DNA from: Streptomyces sp. NBC_00820
Lineage (GTDB): Bacteria; Actinomycetota; Actinomycetes; Streptomycetales; Streptomycetaceae
Assembly: GCF_036347055.1 (NCBI RefSeq)
Contig: NZ_CP108882.1
Span: 3,546,501 to 3,610,500, forward strand
Direction: 5' to 3'
DNA length: 64,000 nt
How positions within the stretch are numbered: position 1 is the stretch's first letter; each line of letters starts with the position of its first letter. Below the pieces are notes generated by a model. That model was not told where the DNA came from. It made no database searches and saw nothing but the letters and a program-made list of their open reading frames with translations. Made by a program: the position numbers and the translations under genes. Positions 56,294 to 64,000 of the stretch are shown piece after piece.

Positions 56294-58042
56294 GTGACCA
56301 GTACCGCGTCCTCCATGGACCTCCGGCAGGGCCAGGCACCGCACGACCAGCGTCCGGCCTGGCAGCAGCGGCTGCGCCGCTTCGGCCACACGCCCCCGCC
56401 GGGCGGCCCGGCGAGCGACGTCCGCGATCTGCTGGTGCCGCCGTACGCCGAGCCAGGCCCGCGGCTGTGGCAGGTGCTGGGCGTGCCGCCGGTCCTGGCC
56501 GACCGGATCACGCGCTGGTCGGGCTGGGGCGGACCGCTGCTGGTGACGCTGATGGCGGGCCTGCTGCGGTTCTGGAACCTGGGCAGTCCGCACGCGGTGA
56601 TATTCGACGAGACGTACTACGCCAAGGACGCCTGGGCGCTCGTCCACCGCGGTTACGAGGTCAACTGGGACAAGAACGCCAACGACCTGGTCCTGCAGAC
56701 GCACGGCCATCTGCACATCCCCGCGGACGCGGCGTATGTCGTGCACCCGCCGGTCGGCAAGTACGTGATCGGGCTCGGCGAGCTGCTCTTCGGGTTCGAC
56801 CCGTTCGGCTGGCGGTTCATGACCGCGCTGCTGGGCACGCTCAGCGTGCTGCTGGTGTGCCGGATCGGGCGCCGGCTCTTCCGTTCGACGTTCCTGGGCT
56901 GTCTGGCGGGCGCGCTGATGGCGGTGGACGGCCTGCACTTCGTGATGAGCCGGACCTCGCTGCTCGACGGCGTGCTGATGTTCTTCGTGGTCGCCGCGTT
57001 CGGCTGCCTGGTCGTCGACCGGGACCGTTGCCGGGAGCGGCTGGCGGCCGCGCTGCCGGTCGGCCCGGACGGCAGGGCCCGTCCGGACGGGGACGTCGGC
57101 GACACCTTCCGCTTCGGGTGGCGCCCCTGGCGCTGGGCGGCCGGGCTGATGCTGGGCCTGGCCTTCGGCACGAAGTGGAACGGCCTGTACATCCTGGCCG
57201 CGTTCTGCGTGATGGCGCTGCTGTGGGACGTCGGCACGCGCAAGGTGGCCGGCGCCTGGCATCCGTACGTGGCGGCGCTCAAGTACGACACGGGCCTCAC
57301 GTTCCTCGCGACGGTCCCGGTGGCCTTCGCCGTGTACCTGGCGTCCTGGACCGGCTGGATCCTCTCCCCGGCCGACGGCAGCGGCGGCTACTTCCGCAAC
57401 TGGGCCGCGACCGACGGCAGGGGCGGCAGCTGGACCTTCCTGCCGGACTGGCTGCGCAGCCTGTGGCACTACGAGCACGAGGTCTACAACTTCCACGTCC
57501 ACCTCTCGACGCCGCACACCTACCAGTCCAACCCGTGGAGCTGGCTCGTGCTGGGCCGCCCGGTGTCGTACTTCTACGAGTCCCCCATGCCCGGCACCGA
57601 CGGCTGTCCGGACGACGCCGGCGAGAAGTGCGCCCGCGAGGTGCTGGCCCTCGGCACGCCGGTGCTGTGGTGGCTCGCCTGCTTCGCGATCCTGTACGTC
57701 CTGTGGCGCTGGGCCTTCCGCCGCGACTGGCGGGCCGGTGCCATCGCCTGCGCGATCGCGGCCGGCTATCTGCCGTGGTTCCAGTACCAGGAGCGGACGA
57801 TCTTCCTGTTCTACGCGGACGTCTTCCTGCCCTTCCTCTGCCTGGCGGTCGCGATGCTGATCGGCGCGGTCATCGGCCCCCGGGGCTCCTCCGACACCCG
57901 CCGCGTGGTCGGCGCCTCGGCGGCCGGCGTCCTGGTCCTGCTGATCGCCTGGAACTTCATCTACTTCTGGCCCCTGTACACGGGCACGGCCATCCCGATC
58001 GACCAGTGGCGGTCGCGGATGTGGCTGGACACCTGGGTCTGA
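56294..58042 (+). CDS. pmt: Protein O-mannosyltransferase
   Basis: 582 residues, about ten transmembrane segments, GT-C fold. FDETYYAKDAWA carries the catalytic Asp-Glu of PMT enzymes; MSRTSLLDG and the C-terminal PMT_4TMC region (WFQYQERTIFLFY in parts) follow. It transfers mannose from polyprenol-P-mannose to secreted proteins; in S. coelicolor Pmt is needed for phage phiC31 infection. GTG 56294 is likely; TACGAT at 56282-56287 could be a -10 for a leaderless start. Confidence 0.94.
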   Translation: MTSTASSMDLRQGQAPHDQRPAWQQRLRRFGHTPPPGGPASDVRDLLVPPYAEPGPRLWQVLGVPPVLADRITRWSGWGGPLLVTLMAGLLRFWNLGSPHAVIFDETYYAKDAWALVHRGYEVNWDKNANDLVLQTHGHLHIPADAAYVVHPPVGKYVIGLGELLFGFDPFGWRFMTALLGTLSVLLVCRIGRRLFRSTFLGCLAGALMAVDGLHFVMSRTSLLDGVLMFFVVAAFGCLVVDRDRCRERLAAALPVGPDGRARPDGDVGDTFRFGWRPWRWAAGLMLGLAFGTKWNGLYILAAFCVMALLWDVGTRKVAGAWHPYVAALKYDTGLTFLATVPVAFAVYLASWTGWILSPADGSGGYFRNWAATDGRGGSWTFLPDWLRSLWHYEHEVYNFHVHLSTPHTYQSNPWSWLVLGRPVSYFYESPMPGTDGCPDDAGEKCAREVLALGTPVLWWLACFAILYVLWRWAFRRDWRAGAIACAIAAGYLPWFQYQERTIFLFYADVFLPFLCLAVAMLIGAVIGPRGSSDTRRVVGASAAGVLVLLIAWNFIYFWPLYTGTAIPIDQWRSRMWLDTWV

Positions 58043-58195
58043 GTCGCGGTTCCGGGTTCACCGTTTCCGGGCTTACCGTTTCCGGGCCGCCTCTGGGTGG
58101 CCAAGTGGCCCGGACCTCGGGGAAGTTCGGCTGCCCCGATTGTCGCAAGCCTGCTACGGAGTGCCGGGTGGGATCACTCGTGAGGGTGAGGACTC

Positions 58196-58201
58196 TAGGC
58201 T
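58196..58201 (+). promoter_or_regulatory. -10-like TAGGCT before the PBP gene
   Basis: TAGGCT fits the -10 consensus of Streptomyces vegetative promoters, 66 bases before the start at 58268. The -35 is weak (TCACTC, about 18 bases upstream), so an activator or alternative sigma may be involved. Confidence 0.35.
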
Positions 58202-58267
58202 GGTTGCCGTCGTTGGGGAGTGTGAGGGCTACGGGGACCCTGGGGAAGGTACGGAGGAACTGAGGCT

Positions 58268-59929
58268 GTGGGCAAGAGAAGGCGTGTCGCCGAGCAACGG
58301 AAGGCAAAGGCGAGACCCGCCGTACTGGGCGGGGTGATCGCGGTGGTCGTGGGCGGGGTCGGCTTCGGCGCCTACGCGCTGTACGGCGGGGCGGCGGCGG
58401 ACGCGCAGGCGACCACCCGCAAGGCGGTCAAGACGGGCCCGCTGACAGCGGCGGAGGTCCGGACTGCCTCCACCCGGTTCCTGACGGCCTGGCAGCAGGG
58501 CCGGGCCGACCAGGCGTCGGCCGCGACCGACAACCCGTCCGCGGCGGCCGAGCAGCTCGGTGCCGCGCTCAAGGACGCCCACCTGAAGGACGTCACCCTC
58601 ACCGCGGGCACCGCGACCGGCGCCAAGGTGCCGTTCTCCGTCAAGGCGACGGTGGCGTACCAGGACCTGAACAAGCCGCTGGCGTACGAGAACTCGCTCA
58701 CCGTCGTGCGGCGCAAGACCGACGGCGCCCCGGTGGTCGGCTGGCAGGCCGCCGTGATCCAGCCCGACCTGAAGGACGGCGACATCCTCGTCGCCGGCGA
58801 GTCCGGCACCCCGCCCGTCAAGGCCCTGGACCGTGAGGGCGGCGAGCTGACGGCCGCCAAGTACCCGTCGCTGGGCTCGGTGCTGGACGGGCTGCGCGAG
58901 AAGTACGGCAAGACGGCGGGCGGCAAGGCGGGCATCGAGCTGCGCGTGGTGCGCAGCAAGGCGTCGGTGAAGGCCGGGCTGTCCGACAAGACCGTTCTGG
59001 AGCTGAGCGAGGGCACCCCGGGCACCGTGCGGACCACGCTGAGCCCGACGATGCAGGCGGCGGCCGAGGAGCAGGTCGGCAAGAGGCCGCGGGCCTCGGT
59101 GGTCGCCCTGCGGTCCTCCACGGGGGAGATCCTCGCGGTCGCCAACAGCGCGCACGGCTTCAACGTCGGCTTCCAGGGTTCGCTGGCGCCCGGCTCCACG
59201 ATGAAGATCGTGACGTCGACGATGCTGTTCGAGAAGAAGCTCGTCACCCCGGACGCGTCGCACCCGTGCCCCAAGACGTACAAGCTCGCCGGGTGGACGT
59301 TCCACAACGACGCCGACTCGGAGATCAAGAAGGGCTCGTTCAAGCTGAGCTTCGGGGCCTCCTGCAACAACGCCTTCATCAACTTCGCGCCGAAGCTGTC
59401 GAACAGTGACCTGACGAAGGAGGCCCAGCAGGTCTACGGCCTCGGCATGGACAACTGGTCCATCGGTGTCCCCTCCTTCGACGGCTCCGTCCCGGTGCAG
59501 AGCGGCGCGCAGATGGGCGCCGCGCTGATCGGCCAGGGCGGCGTGCGCATGAACCCGCTGAACATGGCGTCGGTGTCGGCGACGGTACGGTCGGGCATCT
59601 TCCACCAGCCCTTCCTGGTCGCCCCCTCGGTGGACCACCGCACGCTGGCGAAGGCCCAGCGCACCATGTCGAAGAAGACGCAGGCCCAGCTGAAGGAGGT
59701 CATGCAGTTCACGGCGGCGTACGGCACGGCCGCCAAGGCGATGGCGGGCCTGGGTCCGGACTACGGCGCCAAGACGGGCTCGGCGGAGGTCGACGGGCAG
59801 AAGAAGCCGAACGGCTGGTTCACCGCCTACAAGGGCGACCTCGTCGCGGCGGGCGTGTGCGAGGCGGGCGGCCACGGCGGCGACACGGCCGGCCCGATCG
59901 TCGCGGCACTGCTGAAGCGCGGCGGCTGA
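58268..59929 (+). CDS. Penicillin-binding protein (transpeptidase, class B-like with NTF2-like domain)
   Basis: 553 residues. One N-terminal transmembrane anchor (VLGGVIAVVVGGVGFGAYAL), an NTF2-like/MecA-N domain (about 45-160), a dimer-type region and the transpeptidase domain with SxxK Ser310-Thr-Met-Lys, SxN Ser365-Cys-Asn and KTG at 502-504. All catalytic motifs are present. It cross-links peptidoglycan; close relatives in S. coelicolor are controlled by the envelope-stress sigma factor SigE, which I cannot confirm here. GTG 58268 has GGAGG upstream. Confidence 0.93.
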   Translation: MGKRRRVAEQRKAKARPAVLGGVIAVVVGGVGFGAYALYGGAAADAQATTRKAVKTGPLTAAEVRTASTRFLTAWQQGRADQASAATDNPSAAAEQLGAALKDAHLKDVTLTAGTATGAKVPFSVKATVAYQDLNKPLAYENSLTVVRRKTDGAPVVGWQAAVIQPDLKDGDILVAGESGTPPVKALDREGGELTAAKYPSLGSVLDGLREKYGKTAGGKAGIELRVVRSKASVKAGLSDKTVLELSEGTPGTVRTTLSPTMQAAAEEQVGKRPRASVVALRSSTGEILAVANSAHGFNVGFQGSLAPGSTMKIVTSTMLFEKKLVTPDASHPCPKTYKLAGWTFHNDADSEIKKGSFKLSFGASCNNAFINFAPKLSNSDLTKEAQQVYGLGMDNWSIGVPSFDGSVPVQSGAQMGAALIGQGGVRMNPLNMASVSATVRSGIFHQPFLVAPSVDHRTLAKAQRTMSKKTQAQLKEVMQFTAAYGTAAKAMAGLGPDYGAKTGSAEVDGQKKPNGWFTAYKGDLVAAGVCEAGGHGGDTAGPIVAALLKRGG

Positions 59930-59933
59930 GCAG

Positions 59934-60050
59934 CCCCGTACGGGTTCAGCCCGGCACACCTTCGGCCTCATACGGGTTCAGCCCCGTACACCTTCCGCCC
60001 CGTACGGGTTCAGCCCCCGTACGGGTTCAGCTCCGTACGGGTTCGGCCGT
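59934..60050. repeat. CCCGTACGGGTTCAGC repeats between PBP and ssgE
   Basis: Five or six copies of the 16-base unit, some degenerate (TACGGGTTCAGC, CCCGTACACC). The last copies contain the ssgE stop codon and the preceding codons, so the repeat has been incorporated into the 3' end of ssgE. CCGTACGG is itself palindromic. Confidence 0.8.
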
Positions 60051-60377
60051 GTAGGTCCGGCGCAGGAATCTGACCAGCGTCTTCAGGTCGAACTGCACCA
60101 CCTCCGCGCCCTGCGCGGAGTGGAACTCGACGACGGTCTGCACGCGCCCGCACGGCCACACCCGTACGTCACCGCTCTCGGCGGGCGTCCGCAGTCCCCG
60201 CTCCAGCAGTTCGCGCGGGACGGTCCACTCCTGGGGGCCGGGCAGTGCGATCCGGACCGACGAGGGGTCGGTGTCGGGGTCGTAACGCAGCACCACGGGC
60301 ACGGCCGCGGGGTCCTGCTGGCCCTGGTCCGCGACCGTGACGATATGGGCGCGCGCGTACTGCTCGACTACAGACAT
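60027..60377 (-). CDS. ssgE: SsgA-like sporulation/cell-division protein (SsgE type)
   Basis: 116 residues of the SsgA/B family found only in morphologically complex actinobacteria: VPVVLRYDPDTDPSSVRIAL, WTVPRELLERGL, DVRVWP and the C-terminal FDLKTLVRFLRRTY, split here. SsgE homologues act in spore maturation and release during sporulation. Position next to pmt and PBP matches ssgE of S. coelicolor. ATG 60377. The last codons lie in the CCCGTACGGG repeat. Confidence 0.9.
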   Translation of the reverse strand: MSVVEQYARAHIVTVADQGQQDPAAVPVVLRYDPDTDPSSVRIALPGPQEWTVPRELLERGLRTPAESGDVRVWPCGRVQTVVEFHSAQGAEVVQFDLKTLVRFLRRTYTAEPVRS

Positions 60378-60521
60378 CGGGACGCCCTCTCACGCTCGGT
60401 GACCTTTACGGAAGTAGTGCGTCTCACTCCCCCTCCAATGTCGCATATTTTCCGGTTTGTGCATGTATGAGCATTTCGCACCCTTTCCTGCGTCCGGCAT
60501 CGAAGGGAGACTCCCTCTCTC

Positions 60522-60538
60522 TTGCAAACTGTTCGCAA
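60522..60538. promoter_or_regulatory. Nur-box-like palindrome TTGCAA-N5-TCGCAA
   Basis: TTGCAA-ACTGT-TCGCAA matches the published Nur (nickel uptake regulator) motif tTGCaa-N5-ttGCAA at all but one position. It overlaps the -35 region of the ECF transporter operon, so nickel-loaded Nur would block transcription. Confidence 0.7.
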
Positions 60539-60546
60539 GAAGGCTC

Positions 60547-60552
60547 TAAAAT
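60547..60552 (+). promoter_or_regulatory. -10 element TAAAAT, probably driving a leaderless mRNA
   Basis: TAAAAT ends six bases before the GTG at 60559, the normal distance from -10 to transcript start. TTGCAA at 60522 could be the -35 (19-base spacer). There is no ribosome site. Confidence 0.6.
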
Positions 60553-60558
60553 CGCATG

Positions 60559-61611
60559 GTGCATGTACCTGACGGATTCATCGACGCCCCCACCTCCGCG
60601 GTCACGGGAGTGGTCGCGGCCGGCGCCCTCGCGGTGAGCCTGCGCGGCGCCCGCCGCGAACTCGACGAACGGACCGCCCCGCTGGCCGGGCTGGTGGCGG
60701 CGTTCATCTTCGCCGTACAGATGCTCAACTTCCCCGTCGCGGCCGGAACAAGCGGCCACCTACTGGGCGGCGCGCTCGCCGCGATACTCGTCGGGCCCTA
60801 CACGGGCGTGCTGTGCGTGTCGGTCGTGCTGCTGATGCAGGGCGTGCTGTTCGCCGACGGCGGGCTGACCGCGCTCGGCGTGAACATCACCGACATGGCA
60901 CTCACCACGACGGTCGTCTCGTACGCCCTCTTCCGCCTGCTGCTCGCCGTACTGCCCCGCAAGCGGCGCTCGGTGACCGTCGCGGCCTTCGTCGCCGCGC
61001 TGCTGTCCGTCCCGGCCGCCGCCGTCGTGTTCACGCTGATCTACGCGATCGGCGGCACCACCGACGTCGCGATCGGCAAGGTGGCGACCGCGATGATCGG
61101 CGTCCACGTCCTGATCGGCATCGGCGAGGCGGTGATCACCGCGCTCACGGTGAGCGCCGTCATCGCGGTACGTCCGGACCTGGTGCACGGCGCGCGCGGA
61201 CTGGGACAGCGGCTGAAGCTGCGGGTGGACGGCGAGCTGGTCGACGCCCCGGCGGCCGCGGCGCCCGTGGCGGCGCGCACGTCCCGGCGCACCCTGTGGA
61301 TCACCGGCCTGCTCGCCTCCCTGGTGCTCGCCGGGTTCGTCAGTTTCTACGCCTCCGCCAGCCCCGACGGTCTGGAGAAGGTCGCGCACGACAAGGGCAT
61401 CGACAAGAAGGCCGCCAAGCACGCCTCCGAGGACTCCCCGCTCGCCGGCTACGGCGTCCGGGACGTCTCCGACACCCGGCTGTCCGGCGGGCTCGCGGGC
61501 GTGATCGGCGTCGGCGTCACGATCGTGGCGGGCAGCGCGGTGTTCTGGGCGGTGCGCAGGCGCCGCGACACCGACACCTCCCCCGCCTCGACCGCCGGAA
61601 CGGGCGCCTGA
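60559..61611 (+). CDS. cbiM: ECF transporter substrate-binding protein CbiM/NikM fused to CbiN/PDGLE
   Basis: 350 residues. Residues ~1-210: CbiM domain with the N-terminal MHVPDGFID. If GTG 60559 is used, His follows the initiator Met directly, which is required because the N-terminal amine and His2 bind the metal in CbiM/NikM; the ATG at 60556 would put a Val between them. From ~250 a PDGLE/CbiN-like domain with one helix, the motif SPDGLEKVA and a final helix. Imports Ni or Co. The Nur-like site upstream argues for nickel. First gene of cbiMQO. Confidence 0.9.
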   Translation: MHVPDGFIDAPTSAVTGVVAAGALAVSLRGARRELDERTAPLAGLVAAFIFAVQMLNFPVAAGTSGHLLGGALAAILVGPYTGVLCVSVVLLMQGVLFADGGLTALGVNITDMALTTTVVSYALFRLLLAVLPRKRRSVTVAAFVAALLSVPAAAVVFTLIYAIGGTTDVAIGKVATAMIGVHVLIGIGEAVITALTVSAVIAVRPDLVHGARGLGQRLKLRVDGELVDAPAAAAPVAARTSRRTLWITGLLASLVLAGFVSFYASASPDGLEKVAHDKGIDKKAAKHASEDSPLAGYGVRDVSDTRLSGGLAGVIGVGVTIVAGSAVFWAVRRRRDTDTSPASTAGTGA

Positions 61612-61612
61612 C

Positions 61613-62374
61613 ATGGGCGCCGGACACGCCCACCGCCTCTACCGGCACGCGCACTCCCCCGTGCACGCCCTGCCGCCGCACACCAAGCTGGCCGCGGCCT
61701 TCGCCTTCGTCGTGGTCGTGGTGTCGACCCCGCGCGAGGCGATGTGGGCGTTCGCCGCGTACGCCGTGCTGCTCGCGTGCGTCGCCCACCGGGCACGGGT
61801 GCCGGCCGCCTTCCTGCTCAAGCGGCTGCTGATCGAGGTGCCGTTCGTCGCGTTCGCGGTGCTCATGCCGTTCGTGGCGGAGGGCGAGCGCGTGCACGTC
61901 CTCGGCCTCTCGCTCAGCGTGAACGGGCTGTGGGGCGCCTGGAACGTGCTCGCCAAGGGCACCCTCGGCGTCGCCGCCTCCGTGCTGCTGGCCGCCACCA
62001 CCGAGCTGCGCGAACTGCTGCTCGGGCTCCAGCGGCTGAAACTGCCACCGCTGCTCGTGCAGATCGCCTCCTTCATGATCCGCTACGGCGACGTCATCAC
62101 CGACGAGATGCGCCGGATGCGGATCGCGCGGGAGTCGCGCGGCTTCGAGGCGCGCGGCGTGCGGCACTGGGGTGTCCTCGCCAAGTCCGCCGGCGCGCTG
62201 TTCATCCGCTCCTACGAGCGCGGGGAGCGCGTGCACCTGGCCATGGTGAGCCGGGGGTACGCCGGTTCGATGCCGGTCATCGACGAGGCGACCGCCTCCC
62301 GCGCCCAGTGGCGTCACGCCCTCACGCTCCCCCTCACCGCCTTCGTCGTCTGCCTGCTGGGATGGATCCTGTGA
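61613..62374 (+). CDS. cbiQ: ECF transporter T component CbiQ
   Basis: 253 residues, about five transmembrane helices, with the two coupling motifs of ECF T proteins (ESRGFEARG and VSRGYAG). It joins CbiM to the ATPase. The N-terminus is His-rich (HAHRLYRHAHSPVHALPPH), which may handle metal. ATG 61613 lies just after the cbiM stop (ends 61611). The stop overlaps the cbiO start. Confidence 0.92.
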   Translation: MGAGHAHRLYRHAHSPVHALPPHTKLAAAFAFVVVVVSTPREAMWAFAAYAVLLACVAHRARVPAAFLLKRLLIEVPFVAFAVLMPFVAEGERVHVLGLSLSVNGLWGAWNVLAKGTLGVAASVLLAATTELRELLLGLQRLKLPPLLVQIASFMIRYGDVITDEMRRMRIARESRGFEARGVRHWGVLAKSAGALFIRSYERGERVHLAMVSRGYAGSMPVIDEATASRAQWRHALTLPLTAFVVCLLGWIL

Positions 62375-63126
62375 CCGCACCCGCCTCTCTGGAGGTCTCC
62401 GGCCTCGCCTTCGCCTACCCCGACGGCCACCAGGCCCTGTTCGGCGTGGACTTCTCGGTCGCGCGCGGCGAACGGGTCGCGCTGCTCGGCCCGAACGGCG
62501 CCGGCAAGACCACCCTCGTCCTGCACCTGAACGGCATCCTCGGCGGCGGCACCGGCACGGTGACCGTGGCCGGACTGCCGGTCGGCAAGCGGCACATGGC
62601 CGAGATCCGCCAGAAGGTCGGCATCGTCTTCCAGGACCCGGACGACCAGCTGTTCATGCCGACCGTCCGCGAGGACGTGGCCTTCGGCCCGGCGGCCGCC
62701 GGGATCAAGGGGGCCGCGCTGGAGGAGCGGGTGCGCACCGCCCTGGAGCGGGTCGGCATGGCGGACTTCGCCGGCCGGCCCCCGCATCACCTGTCCTTCG
62801 GGCAGCGCCGCCGGGTCGCCGTCGCCACCGTGCTCGCGATGGAGCCCGAGATCCTCGTCCTGGACGAGCCGTCCTCCAACCTCGACCCGGCCTCGCGGCG
62901 CGAACTCGCCGAGATCCTGCGCTCCCTGGACGTCACGGTCCTCATGGTCACGCACGACCTGCCGTACGCCCTGGAGCTGTGCCCGCGCTCGCTGATCCTC
63001 AGCGACGGCGTGATCGCGGCGGACGGCCCGACCGGCGAGCTGCTCTCCGACGACGCCCTCATGCGGGCGAACCGCCTGGAGCTGCCCTTCGGCTTCTCGC
63101 CGAAGTCCGTGACAATGGGCGCGTGA
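62371..63126 (+). CDS. cbiO: ECF transporter ATPase CbiO
   Basis: 251 residues. Walker A GPNGAGKTT, Q-loop VFQDPDDQLF, signature LSFGQRRRVAVA (Phe in place of Gly, as in many CbiO/EcfA), Walker B LVLDEPSSNLD and H-loop VTHD. GTG 62371 overlaps the cbiQ stop (GTGA); ATG 62362 in frame would add three residues. Its stop overlaps the ohrR start (GTGA), so the redox regulator is coupled to metal uptake. Confidence 0.93.
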   Translation: MTAPASLEVSGLAFAYPDGHQALFGVDFSVARGERVALLGPNGAGKTTLVLHLNGILGGGTGTVTVAGLPVGKRHMAEIRQKVGIVFQDPDDQLFMPTVREDVAFGPAAAGIKGAALEERVRTALERVGMADFAGRPPHHLSFGQRRRVAVATVLAMEPEILVLDEPSSNLDPASRRELAEILRSLDVTVLMVTHDLPYALELCPRSLILSDGVIAADGPTGELLSDDALMRANRLELPFGFSPKSVTMGA

Positions 63127-63599
63127 CGCGTCAAGACGAACGGGACGAGAACGAGGCCGCCGGGTCGCCGCTGCTGGACGACCAGCTGTGCTTCGCGCTG
63201 TACGCCGCCCAGCGCGCCGTGACCGCCGCCTACCGCCCGCTCCTCGACGACCTGGGGCTCACCTACCCGCAGTACCTCGTGCTGCTGGTCCTCTGGGAGC
63301 GCGGCGAGATCGGCGTGAAGGAGCTGGCGGGCGCCCTGCGCCTGGACTACGGGACCGTCTCGCCGCTGCTGAAGCGGCTGGAGGCGGCGGGCCTGGTCCG
63401 CCGGGAGCGCGCGGCGGCCGACGAGCGCTCGGTGCTCGTCACCTGCACCGGGCGCGGCGAGCAGCTCCAGGAGCGCGCGGCACGGCTGCCGGACGCCCTG
63501 CTCGCGGCGACGGGGCTCGACACGCGGGAGGTCGCGCGGCTGCGCGAGGACCTGTGGCGGCTCACCGAGCGTGTCGACGCGGCGGCGAACGGCCGCTGA
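63123..63599 (+). CDS. ohrR: MarR-family organic hydroperoxide sensor OhrR
   Basis: 158 residues. The N-terminal reactive Cys of OhrR is present (DDQLCFALY, Cys23), with partner Tyr residues in FALYAAQRA and YRPLL. The winged helix (VKELAGALRLDYGTVSPLLKRLEAAGLV in parts) is intact. OhrR represses ohr until an organic peroxide oxidises the Cys. GTG 63123 overlaps the cbiO stop. The ohr gene follows on the same strand. Confidence 0.9.
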   Translation: MTRQDERDENEAAGSPLLDDQLCFALYAAQRAVTAAYRPLLDDLGLTYPQYLVLLVLWERGEIGVKELAGALRLDYGTVSPLLKRLEAAGLVRRERAAADERSVLVTCTGRGEQLQERAARLPDALLAATGLDTREVARLREDLWRLTERVDAAANGR

Positions 63600-63830
63600 T
63601 CCCGGGCGGTCCCGCAATCGGCGCCGCCCCGGACCGGCCCGGACCGACCTGGGCCGACCTGGGCCGACCCCGCACTGACCTGCGGCAACTCCCTCAGGGC
63701 GCCTCCGCCCGTCCACGATCTCCTTCCGGCCCTCTTCCGGTCCGCTTCCGGTCGCTTTCGATTCGCCCTCGCCGCGGGGTTACCCACGGTTGCCACCCCT
63801 GCCGACAACCGCACCCTGACGAGCCATTAC

Positions 63831-63854
63831 CTTGTGCACGATGTACTTGTGCAC
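63831..63854. promoter_or_regulatory. CTTGTGCAC direct repeats before ohr, candidate OhrR operator
   Basis: CTTGTGCAC at 63831-63839 and again at 63846-63854 (15-bp period). GTGCAC is palindromic, so the pair also has dyad symmetry. It ends 24 bases before the ohr start, in a 278-bp gap that otherwise holds GACCTGGGCC-type and CTTCCGGTC-type short repeats. Confidence 0.5.
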
Positions 63855-63877
63855 CACCTGATCTGGGGAGGCAGGCC

Positions 63878-64000
63878 ATGACCGACGGCACCGCATCGGA
63901 CACCGGTGTCGACACCCGTCCGACGAAGATCATGTACGTCGCCGAGGCCACCGCCCACGGCGGCCGGGACGGGTACGTCACCAGCCAGGACGGCCGGATC
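63878..64000 (+). CDS. ohr: Organic hydroperoxide resistance protein Ohr (partial, runs off the window)
   Basis: The first 41 codons are present. After a short variable N-terminus come IMYVAEATAHGGRDGYVTSQDG, in parts the opening of Ohr/OsmC peroxidases, which reduce organic hydroperoxides with two Cys residues that lie beyond the window. ATG 63878 has GGGGAGG upstream. Regulation by the upstream OhrR is likely. Confidence 0.85.
   Translation, partial: MTDGTASDTGVDTRPTKIMYVAEATAHGGRDGYVTSQDGRI

Noticed and set aside
60378..60558. Possible cobalamin riboswitch before the cbi genes
   Set aside because: No B12-box or other conserved B12 riboswitch core is visible, and the promoter geometry implies a leaderless mRNA.

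Overview
The window is high-GC DNA with strong third-position G/C bias, frequent GTG starts and AGGAG-type ribosome sites. It carries Streptomyces-specific markers: an SsgA-like sporulation protein (SsgE type), a protein O-mannosyltransferase (Pmt), a galTEK operon next to a sodium/solute symporter, an Rpf cell-wall hydrolase and many actinobacterial regulators. I read it as the core chromosome of a Streptomyces species close in gene order to S. coelicolor (the mfd to ssgE segment). No phage, IS element, CRISPR array or rRNA is seen. There is one tRNA (Gln, UUG).

Layout. 1-2.1 kb: secreted and lipoprotein genes, including an HNH-nuclease lipoprotein. 2.4-6.7 kb: mfd and a Phd/PIN toxin-antitoxin pair. 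6.8-13 kb: an ABC exporter (ATPase plus FtsX-type permease) and an acetate-type symporter operon (DUF485 plus SSS). 13.1-20.1 kb: a coiled-coil protein, then an unusual island. It holds a 1027-aa Imm35-like/proline-rich/deaminase/SUKH-4 fusion, a WHH nuclease-SUKH-1 fusion, and divergently a YwqJ-type deaminase followed by a SUKH-3 protein. These are polymorphic-toxin parts arranged as fused or adjacent toxin-immunity modules with no visible export signal. 20.3-22.7 kb: an orphan histidine kinase, an HTH/LAGLIDADG-like protein and tRNA-Gln. 22.8-30.4 kb: housekeeping genes glmU, prs, rplY, pth and ppc. 30.7-36.7 kb: fatty-acid desaturase with a coupled TetR regulator, a RelBE-like pair, a methyltransferase/VOC pair divergent from a MarR regulator, a LuxR regulator, a GNAT enzyme and two very small ORFs. 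37-42.4 kb: galT-galE-galK, divergent from an SSS symporter and its small membrane partner. 42.4-47 kb: an atypical response regulator and two tandem PQQ-propeller membrane proteins. 47.4-60 kb: ABC-F ATPase, Uma2 protein, rsmA-ispE, Rpf, tatD, a zinc-ribbon protein, rsmI, pmt and a penicillin-binding protein. 60-64 kb: ssgE, a nickel/cobalt ECF transporter (CbiM/N-CbiQ-CbiO) behind a Nur-box-like palindrome, and ohrR-ohr (ohr cut by the window end).

How the genes work together. Several units are translationally coupled by ATGA/GTGA overlaps: ATPase-permease, DUF485-symporter, desaturase-TetR, galT-galE-galK, rsmA-ispE, and cbiQ-cbiO-ohrR. Precursor and wall supply (glmU, prs, ispE, Rpf, PBP), ribosome maintenance (rplY, pth, rsmA, rsmI) and carbon flow (ppc, gal) dominate the conserved part. 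The accessory interest lies in the SUKH/deaminase/nuclease island, the two type II toxin-antitoxin loci, the small ORFs and several clear operator-like palindromes. All family assignments come from reading motifs by eye; no database search was run.
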